From Chlamydiota bacterium (GTDB taxonomy: Bacteria > Chlamydiota > Chlamydiia > Chlamydiales > Rhabdochlamydiaceae): a DNA stretch of 46,150 bases. The translations under genes were made by a program, and so were the position numbers. Every line of letters begins with the position of its first letter. Position 1 is the stretch's first letter. Below are positions 40,523 to 46,150 of the stretch, one piece after another. Under the pieces are notes generated by a model. It was not told the origin of the DNA and did not search any database. It saw nothing but the letters and a program-made list of their open reading frames with translations. The stretch spans positions 1 to 46,150 of the forward strand of contig JABDAY010000011.1 of the NCBI GenBank assembly GCA_013288895.1, read 5' to 3'.

Positions 40523-40843
40523 TTAATGGCCGTGGCCGCCGCCGCCGTGTCCACCGCCGCCGTGTCCACCGCCGCCATGGCCTCCGCCACCGTGGCCTCC
40601 GCCGTGGTCATGCCCACCATGATTGTTCCAGTTGCCGTTATTATTATGGTGCCAATTGTTGTAATCACCTTCATTGTCAAACCAGTAACCTGAATACCAA
40701 CCTGGACCTATCCAAATCACAGTGCTATCATCTTCATACTCAGGACTCACTTGATATTCAGTTTCGTCATCATCATAGTCTTGAGCAGAAACAACACCTA
40801 GAGAACAAAACGCAAAACCTAACAGAAAATAAATCGGCTTCAT
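40523..40843 (-). CDS. Secreted His/Gly-rich protein
   Basis: This 106-residue protein has a signal peptide (MKPIYFLLGFAFCSLGVVSA), an acidic part (QDYDDDETEYQVSPEYEDD), an aromatic stretch (IWIGPGWYSGYWF), an Asn/His part (NNWHHNNNGNWNN) and a C-terminal run of GGGHG repeats. The His-rich tail could bind metal ions (nickel, zinc or copper), which is inference from composition only. The ATG at 40843 follows AATCAAGGAGGGTGT; a longer frame upstream (to 41038) is not supported because it lacks this site and overlaps the Nudix gene. The repeats could change length by slippage. Confidence 0.65.
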   Translation of the reverse strand: MKPIYFLLGFAFCSLGVVSAQDYDDDETEYQVSPEYEDDSTVIWIGPGWYSGYWFDNEGDYNNWHHNNNGNWNNHGGHDHGGGHGGGGHGGGGHGGGGHGGGGHGH

Positions 40844-40931
40844 ACACCCTCCTTGATTAACTTTCCAGTTACCATAGAACTTTTTTTTGGTCAAAATAAA
40901 ATATCTATATATACTTATACAAGAGCTCTTA

Positions 40932-41651
40932 TCACAATAACCCGCGGCATTCAGCTTGAAGAAGAGCAAACGAGAGGAATGGATCACGGAGATAGGCATG
41001 GATCCCGTCAACTTCGATATAGCCCTTAACGAAGGCATCTTTGATTTGCTGTTTAGTCAGAAAAATCTGCTTCTTGATGGCTTCAGCTTCGTCTTGCTTC
41101 GTTTCCTTTCTTTTTTTACAAAGGCAGTAATAAACTGGGATAATACTTTCTAGGACCCCTGAGTCGGGGGCCATATCTCCAATGAAAATGAGAGTATCCG
41201 TCAAGTAGCCGGTTTCTTCTTCGAGCTCTCTTTTGGCTACAGCTTCACTCGTTTCCCCTTTTTCAGCTCCACCCCTGGGCAATTCGATCTCCCAACTGCG
41301 GGTGGCGTGGCGGAAGTTGAGGTTTAAAGCAATTTTTTTATTAGGCATCACAGGCAGGATAGCAACACCTGCCCCTCCATCGATTGCATATTTCCAAATA
41401 AGACGCCCGTAAGTACCCTTTGAATTTGAGGGGAAAATGACAGGATCGCGCACCCACATCCAATATTGGTCCTCAGCCACAACGCCTGTGCGGCTCCATT
41501 CTTTTGCTTGAGTTAAAGGGATCCCTTTTTTAAGGAGTCTCTCACAACATTCTTTTTCAATAGCCTCTACTTTTTGAGGATCTTTGACAATTTCAATTTC
41601 CCCTTTTTCATGGGAACCTAATAATAAAAGCAGACTTGTGAATATTAACAT
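40932..41651 (-). CDS. Nudix hydrolase
   Basis: This 239-residue protein has a Nudix box: GGAEKGETSEAVAKRELEEE followed by TGY (Gx5Ex7REUxEExGU), which binds the metal for hydrolysis of nucleoside diphosphates linked to other moieties. Upstream, WKYAIDGGAGVAILPVMPNKKIALNLNFRHATRSWEIELP is the first beta-sheet of the fold; GDMAPDSGVLESIIPVYYC follows it. The N-terminal 100 residues contain a short hydrophobic start (MLIFTSLLLLLGS), so it may be exported, and an unrecognised part. Substrate cannot be told; ADP-ribose-type compounds are common for this layout. It diverges from the hydrolase gene with 38 bases between the starts. Confidence 0.8.
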   Translation of the reverse strand: MLIFTSLLLLLGSHEKGEIEIVKDPQKVEAIEKECCERLLKKGIPLTQAKEWSRTGVVAEDQYWMWVRDPVIFPSNSKGTYGRLIWKYAIDGGAGVAILPVMPNKKIALNLNFRHATRSWEIELPRGGAEKGETSEAVAKRELEEETGYLTDTLIFIGDMAPDSGVLESIIPVYYCLCKKRKETKQDEAEAIKKQIFLTKQQIKDAFVKGYIEVDGIHAYLRDPFLSFALLQAECRGLL

Positions 41652-41689
41652 AAATCTTTATACTCCTTTTCGCGAGCCAGGAGAATAGC

Positions 41690-43867
41690 ATGTTCACAAG
41701 ACACCTTTCAACTTTATTAATTTTTACTATATCCCTATTTTCAGATAACTATTACGTCTATCAAGGAAAAAACAGTGAAACTACAGTCATGTTTCATGGA
41801 TTTGGAGGGGACTATACCATAGCTGATAGGTTACGAGGCAATTTAGACGACACCCTGATCAGCTTTGATTTCCCTGATGCTGGAATTGTTGAAGGAGAAA
41901 CCGATCCCCAAGACACTACTTTTGGGAGCTTAAGCGAACTCAAACCCGCTGTGGATGTTTTAAAAAGATGTGTGCTTGAAGAAAAAAGAAATAAGATCAA
42001 CCTTTATGGATATTCTGCAGGGGGAGGAGCGGTCATAAATACCCTCGCTGCACTTCATAGCGACCAAGATATCGGATTAAATAAGACTGAAAAGAGATTA
42101 ATTTTAGAGGCGATACAAAGGGGGCACGTGATCCTCGATGTCCCCTTAAAATCTCTGGAAGAGGTTATCGCCTTTAGAGGCGCTAACCCCGATCTTGAAG
42201 TGATTGCACAAAGATACCGAGAAAATGGGATGCGCCCCATCGATTCTATCGCACGCTTAAAAAATTTACCTCTAAACGTCGTCGTCCATTTCCAGATGCC
42301 CGATGAAATATTATCGAATAAAGACGATCAGCTTTTCATCAATAATCTCAAAAAAACCAATCCGGGCCATACCTATGCAATCATTGGAAAGGGTGAAGGT
42401 CATACTGGGCATCACAGCGCCCTTTGGAAATATTACAAAGAAAAAATATCGATCGCCGCCTCTTGTGAAACATCCCTTATCGATGAGCCCATTACCATTG
42501 AAGTGAAAGGATTAAAACCTCTAGAAGAAGTTCAGCTTACCGCCCAAATGAAAGATGATGAGGGAGATACTTGGGAGGCCTCAGGCTTCTACCTCGCTGA
42601 CGCTCACGGAGAAATTCGCCTAGACAAACAAGCCTCCATCAAAGGATCCTACATAGGGACAGATCCCATGGGTCTTTTCTGGTCGATGAAGACAACTAGC
42701 CCGAAAACATTTTCCAGCAAGGACGATGAGCTCCACATCGATCTAAAACTTCTTCGGAATAACACCATTATCGCCACCCAAAAACTCACCAGGCTAAAGA
42801 GATCCCCCGATGTCCAAAGGATTGAAGTTAATGAGAACGGGATTGTGGGAGTTCTTTTTCTTCCTCCCTCTGAAAAACCCTTACCCACCATCATTACCCT
42901 TTCCGGTGCAAGCGGGGGTTTTAGCGAATCGAGATCGAAACTTCTCGCCTCCCACGGATTTGCCGTTTTTGCGCTAGGTTACTTTAGAGCTGAAGGGCTT
43001 CCCCCCAATCTTGAAAATATCCCTCTAGAGTATTTTGAAAAATCGATCGCCTATCTTAAATCCAATCCCAAAATTGGTTCCATAGGTCTCTATGGAGTAT
43101 CTCGTGGAGCTGAGCTCTCTCTTATCCTCGGCACGATGTTTCCACAGGCGATTAAGGCGATTGCTGCAGTATCCCCTAGCAGCGTCATTTATAGCGTTCC
43201 CGGCTCGACAACTCCCGCCTGGACATTTAGAGGCAAGCCCGTAGGCAGTTTTTTGGCCATCTCAGAGGCGCAAGCTAAATCAGGAGCAGGCAAAACCCCC
43301 GACTCTCCTATCTCTACCATTTCTCTTTTTTTAAAAGGGATGCAAAATAAACAGGCCTTCGAAAAAGCGATCATTCCCGTAGAGAAAATCACCTGCCCGC
43401 TATTACTTATCTCCGGAGGGGCTGACCAAATGTGGCCTTCCACCCTGTTTGCAAGACAAATTAAAGGGCGTCTCAAAGAAAAACATTCGAAAATACGCTG
43501 CATCCACCTTGACTATGCGAGGGCCGGCCACCAGATTAACATCCCCTACCTGCCCTCATCTCCTCTCTTCTTCCACCCCACCGCCAACCTCTGGTTCTCC
43601 ATGGGCGGCACCCCCCAAGAAGACGAGCACGCCTCGCGCGACTCCTGGGAAAAGCTGATCGCCTTTTTCCACACCCACTTAGGGATCGTCAATGTAGATC
43701 CGCATTCACTATCCAATACCGCAAATTGGGGCAATTTGCGTAAACGATATCTCGTACCTCAGCAAAGGAAACCCCCTGATTGCCGCTCAGGCCCACTTCG
43801 AGCCTTTCGAGCTCGGGGAACGCTTGCCTACGTAAAATATCCAAAGAAGCAGCATTACTTATCCTGA
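41690..43867 (+). CDS. Fused alpha/beta hydrolases, second unit BAAT/acyl-CoA thioesterase-like
   Basis: This 725-residue protein has a signal-like start (MFTRHLSTLLIFTISLFS), then an alpha/beta hydrolase with GYSAGG (Ser109) and GHTGHH (His about 237) as likely catalytic residues. Then follows a beta-sandwich resembling the BAAT N-domain (LIDEPITIEVKGLKPLEEVQLTA) and a BAAT C-domain: GVSRGAE (Ser471), GGADQMW (Asp579) and GHQI (His614). BAAT-like enzymes hydrolyse or transfer acyl-CoA thioesters. It lies alone, divergent from the Nudix gene. The final 60 residues (from about 43690) read antisense through the LRR gene and are probably not ancestral; the conserved domain ends near HTHLG. ATG 41690 follows CAGGAGAATAGC. 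Confidence 0.8.
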   Translation: MFTRHLSTLLIFTISLFSDNYYVYQGKNSETTVMFHGFGGDYTIADRLRGNLDDTLISFDFPDAGIVEGETDPQDTTFGSLSELKPAVDVLKRCVLEEKRNKINLYGYSAGGGAVINTLAALHSDQDIGLNKTEKRLILEAIQRGHVILDVPLKSLEEVIAFRGANPDLEVIAQRYRENGMRPIDSIARLKNLPLNVVVHFQMPDEILSNKDDQLFINNLKKTNPGHTYAIIGKGEGHTGHHSALWKYYKEKISIAASCETSLIDEPITIEVKGLKPLEEVQLTAQMKDDEGDTWEASGFYLADAHGEIRLDKQASIKGSYIGTDPMGLFWSMKTTSPKTFSSKDDELHIDLKLLRNNTIIATQKLTRLKRSPDVQRIEVNENGIVGVLFLPPSEKPLPTIITLSGASGGFSESRSKLLASHGFAVFALGYFRAEGLPPNLENIPLEYFEKSIAYLKSNPKIGSIGLYGVSRGAELSLILGTMFPQAIKAIAAVSPSSVIYSVPGSTTPAWTFRGKPVGSFLAISEAQAKSGAGKTPDSPISTISLFLKGMQNKQAFEKAIIPVEKITCPLLLISGGADQMWPSTLFARQIKGRLKEKHSKIRCIHLDYARAGHQINIPYLPSSPLFFHPTANLWFSMGGTPQEDEHASRDSWEKLIAFFHTHLGIVNVDPHSLSNTANWGNLRKRYLVPQQRKPPDCRSGPLRAFRARGTLAYVKYPKKQHYLS

Positions 43868-45128
43868 TCTCTTTGACGTTTTTGCGTACCTCAAGAGGGA
43901 GGGTCAATAAAGAGAGAAGTTGTCTTTCATCAAAATTAAGATAAAATTCTAAATCGTTTAATTTTTGTAGATAACGTTCTAAAGGTGCTAAGTCAACGTA
44001 ATTAGGATCTTCCTGAAGAAATACTGCTTCTGCCGTCTCCAGTAATTCCGAAGTAAATTTGGTGGTATGTTTCATCCGAGCACCACCATCATTATCAAGG
44101 TCAAGGTTACGATGAGATCTAACGCAGTGAATTCTAAGATCATCTCGGGCTAGATCATAATTCACTCCAGGAAAAATTCTGAGGTAGGCTTCTTTTATAT
44201 TTCCAGTGGCGCGTATAGCATTTAAGATATCCTGATCAATTGTAGCGCTAAGAAGATCGACTGTCCCGAGATTCGGAAGGAGGGCAAAAAATCCATGAAG
44301 AGTAAGGGGAGTGATTGTGCCAACAGAGAGATTGAGCGAGGTAATTTGCCTCCGAGTCTCCTCCGGCAGTGTTCTAAACTTTTCCAATTCTCGATTAGTA
44401 TCCTCATCAGTCCATCTATCAAGATCATAACTTGGGCCAATTGTGATTTTTCTTATGTCCTTCATGTAGTGCAAGGGGATGCCGCTAAAGTCATTCTCGT
44501 GAGACTCTGGACTCACAATCTCCCTAACTTTCTCTAACTGAGCTAAATTAACTAACTTATCAAGCAATACTATTTCAAGGGGCCTTCCCTGAAAGCCCTG
44601 TAGAAAAATATTAAAAGCAGCGACAGAGATATGGTGATGCCATAAACTAAGCCGAAGATCGATCGTTCTTAAACTCACACATTGCGCAGCGGCTACTAAA
44701 CCCTGATCATTATCATGACAGTCAAGATAGGTCAGACTAGCGCGGATTCCAGCAGGTATTCTTGCGAGCACTTCACTTGTATTCTCTAAACGCCACCAAT
44801 ACCTCTTTGGTTGCAGTTGTTGGAAGACTGCAGTTAGTTTTTCTAATTTCGCAGCGGAAAATTTGTTCTGTGTCAGATACCATGCGGCATAGTCTATAAT
44901 TGTTTTGTAAAGCTCACGATTAGCTCTTTTCATTGAAGGAAGTTGTGGAAGGGAAAAATTGGAAAAGATCTCTTCGAGCAACTCGCTCGGAACCCCAGAC
45001 ATGTGCGGACAGGTTGACACCCAAGTTACAGGCCCTATTCGATCATATAGCTCTCCCGGAAGCCTGGGCTGCTGTTGAGCACTGCTCCCTGCGGGTATAA
45101 GAGCTGATGATGGCGCATCTACCGACAT
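43689..45128 (-). CDS. F-box and leucine-rich-repeat-like protein, candidate effector
   Basis: This 479-residue protein has a Pro/Ser-rich start and then VPSELLEEIFSNFSLPQLPSMKRANRELYKTI at about residues 46-77, an F-box-like motif (LPxELLxxIFxxL, then a second helix). The remaining 380 residues are Leu-rich with repeats such as SLTYLDCHDN, LRTIDLRLSLW, ITSLNLSVGTITPLTLHGFFALLPNLGTVDLLS and VKEIRISNAASLDILRRQAFPELERLEVGLSG; these look like irregular LRRs. In eukaryotes F-box proteins recruit substrates to SCF ubiquitin ligases. Effectors with this architecture are known in amoeba-infecting bacteria. A TATAAT box (TTATGATATAATAT) lies upstream, and the ATG follows TTGGAGGGTAGTAATC. It converges with the hydrolase gene by 179 bases. 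Confidence 0.75.
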   Translation of the reverse strand: MSVDAPSSALIPAGSSAQQQPRLPGELYDRIGPVTWVSTCPHMSGVPSELLEEIFSNFSLPQLPSMKRANRELYKTIIDYAAWYLTQNKFSAAKLEKLTAVFQQLQPKRYWWRLENTSEVLARIPAGIRASLTYLDCHDNDQGLVAAAQCVSLRTIDLRLSLWHHHISVAAFNIFLQGFQGRPLEIVLLDKLVNLAQLEKVREIVSPESHENDFSGIPLHYMKDIRKITIGPSYDLDRWTDEDTNRELEKFRTLPEETRRQITSLNLSVGTITPLTLHGFFALLPNLGTVDLLSATIDQDILNAIRATGNIKEAYLRIFPGVNYDLARDDLRIHCVRSHRNLDLDNDGGARMKHTTKFTSELLETAEAVFLQEDPNYVDLAPLERYLQKLNDLEFYLNFDERQLLSLLTLPLEVRKNVKEIRISNAASLDILRRQAFPELERLEVGLSGNQGVSFAEVRDIVYANCPNLRYWIVNADLH

Positions 45129-45267
45129 GATTACTACCCTCCAATTTAATATTTTTACTAAAACTATATTATATCATAACATTATCTTTTAATTAAACTA
45201 AATATTGAATTAAAATTATTTTTATTATATAAAGAAAGATTAAAGTAAAAAATATATAACGCTCTAA

Positions 45268-45432
45268 GGGATCGTCAAATAATAAATTAAAGCATTTGGT
45301 GGTCTTAGGGTGGCTCAGATTTGAAGAATCGCGACGAGGGAGATATTAATTCAATACCTTCGAGGAGCGATCCTTCAAAGATGGGCTGCCATAATGGCCG
45401 CAAAATACTTTAAGTTATTGTTTGACGATCCC
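45268..45432 (-). mobile_element. 165-bp MITE, copy 2
   Basis: The element is flanked by TAA direct repeats (45265-45267, 45433-45435). Compared with copy 1 (5552-5716) it is the reverse complement. By direct reading it differs at one position (GGGA versus GGGG in the terminal repeat). It ends 4 bases from the stop codon of the HicB gene, in the intergenic region between this and the F-box/LRR gene. Confidence 0.85.
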
Positions 45433-45436
45433 TAAG

Positions 45437-45823
45437 CTATTGGATAATAATATGGCGTTTCTCAAGGCCAATATCGATTAACTCGTCCAAGGCTTTATTA
45501 ATGGACTTGTGCATTATCTTGGCTGCTTTTGCTACATAATAATGTCTTTCTCTGGTCGTTCTATATGCAATATTGCCTTTGAATTGTTCCTTTTTTACAG
45601 GCTCAGGTATAGGTTGATTATTTTCCAAATATAAAATTATAGCGGCTTCAATGGCTTCCTTAATATTTTTCATTCCTTCTTCTATACTTTCTGCATCCGT
45701 GCAAATGCCTGGTAATTCATTTACACGAATAATATAAAAGTGCTTCCCTTTTTCATTTTCTTGCTCAATGGTATAGGACCAATTGAGTTTTAGATAATAA
45801 TTTATATTTTTTTTAGTAACCAT
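45437..45823 (-). CDS. hicB: HicB-like antitoxin
   Basis: This 128-residue protein has the HicB partial RNase H-like fold: HFYIIRVNELPGICTDAESIEEGMKNIKEAIEAAIILYLENNQPIPEP. The C-terminal third (VAKAAKIMHKSINKALDELIDIGLEK) fits a ribbon-helix-helix or HTH DNA-binding tail. HicB proteins block the HicA mRNA interferase and repress their operon. Here the start codon lies within the end of the short gene 45813-45911, which looks like the first part of HicA. An intact toxin is not adjacent, so this may be an orphan antitoxin or part of a changed system. A MITE lies directly beyond its stop codon. Confidence 0.75.
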   Translation of the reverse strand: MVTKKNINYYLKLNWSYTIEQENEKGKHFYIIRVNELPGICTDAESIEEGMKNIKEAIEAAIILYLENNQPIPEPVKKEQFKGNIAYRTTRERHYYVAKAAKIMHKSINKALDELIDIGLEKRHIIIQ

Positions 45824-45911
45824 GTTCTTTTAAAACCTCTCTTAAAGCATCCTCATAAGTGACGTTTTTCCCATCTAAAATCTTATCTATTAGCTTTTGA
45901 AGCTTGCTCAT
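45813..45911 (-). CDS. Truncated HicA-like toxin fragment
   Basis: The frame encodes 32 residues, MSKLQKLIDKILDGKNVTYE, then DALREVLKEHGY and a stop. This matches the first 30 or so residues of a HicA-type toxin (MSKLEKLIEKIL.G...YE(D/E)...LL..LGY). The remaining HicA part, with the catalytic His in a GSHhxF segment, is absent, as if the toxin had been removed. It overlaps the HicB start by 11 bases, the usual hicA-hicB coupling. It could also be a short leader peptide. No ribosome binding site was examined beyond the presence of AT-rich sequence upstream. Confidence 0.55.
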   Translation of the reverse strand: MSKLQKLIDKILDGKNVTYEDALREVLKEHGY

Positions 45912-45958
45912 AATGTAATGATAGCAAAAATGATATCATGAGTCAACCTGTACATATA

Positions 45959-45999
45959 TTATTCAGCAGCTCCCGCTAGGCGCGGGAGCTGCTGAATAA
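45959..45999. terminator. Hairpin, 18-base perfect stem with 5-base loop
   Basis: Arms TTATTCAGCAGCTCCCGC (45959-45976) and its complement (45982-45999), loop TAGGC. It could end transcripts from either side, but it is also a copy of the sequence at 10774-10803, so a repeat-borne REP-like element is equally possible. The region from 46000 to the window end has no gene that I see, only the second copy of GTTGATTTTTCTTGGC at 46086-46101. Confidence 0.6.
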
Positions 46000-46150
46000 A
46001 AATAATTTAAAAAATTATCGCTGTAATTTTAAAAAAGCAATTCCATCCCGGTTTAGCCAGGCCCCACCATAAGGCAATCAGGCAAGTTGATTTTTCTTGG
46101 CTGAACTATACTTGGTATTTTGGAAAAAATATCCCGGACAAGGCTTAGCA

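Noticed and set aside
40477-40860. A plus-strand Arg/His-rich reading frame
   Set aside because: It is antisense to the His/Gly-rich secreted protein, which has a good ribosome binding site and signal peptide.

Overview
The window looks like a chromosomal segment of a member of the Chlamydiota, most likely an environmental, amoeba-associated lineage. This is inferred from the mix of genes: large Pmp-like autotransporters rich in glycine, two small proteins with the paired membrane helices typical of inclusion membrane (Inc) proteins, an F-box/LRR protein, a disordered Ser/Pro-rich protein, a ceramidase-like enzyme, and many short lineage-specific genes between ordinary housekeeping genes. No rRNA or ribosomal protein gene is present to fix the taxonomy.

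Layout. 0-7.7 kb: a SprT-like/DUF2786 protein, an RDD membrane protein, two paralogous proteins of unknown function (2403 and 5736), an SDR/DUF2867 protein, a threonine dehydratase remnant, a CsaA-like tRNA-binding protein, a BON-domain lipoprotein and a small membrane protein. A 165-bp MITE lies just upstream of the second paralogue. 7.7-15.4 kb: two large minus-strand autotransporters. The first is split by an apparent 1-base deletion and the second is intact. Between them lie a 5'-truncated peptide deformylase and a fragment of tRNA-Met. 15.5-28.7 kb: a genomic island integrated in tRNA-Met(CAU). The integrase lies next to the intact tRNA at 28647-28719, and a displaced tRNA 3' half lies at the far end (15501-15542). 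The island carries a replication and regulation module on the minus strand (integrase, DUF1016 nuclease, AlpA-like protein, D5-type primase-helicase, HTH protein), which resembles a P4-like satellite. On the plus strand it carries a tightly packed four-gene operon: MmeI-like DNA methyltransferase, SF2 helicase, GIY-YIG protein, Cas4/RecB-like nuclease. This operon is the best candidate for an undescribed defence system.

28.7-46.15 kb: a pair of overlapping membrane proteins, a Ser/Pro-rich candidate effector, a winged-helix/DUF6314 fusion, a DUF2231 protein, two Inc-like proteins, a neutral ceramidase-like protein, an EamA transporter, an alpha-glucan phosphorylase, an MFS transporter, a DUF3096 protein, a Nudix hydrolase, a double alpha/beta hydrolase (BAAT-like), the F-box/LRR protein, a second, nearly identical MITE in the opposite orientation, and a HicB antitoxin gene behind a truncated HicA.

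Three long, near-perfect intergenic palindromes (4902-4998, 35815-35907, 38524-38637) form a repeat family with shared architecture. Three sites fit a primary sigma factor promoter: 2343-2371, 6495-6523 and 30365-30393. Coordinates, motifs and repeats were read directly from the sequence. Family names come from motif recognition without a database search.
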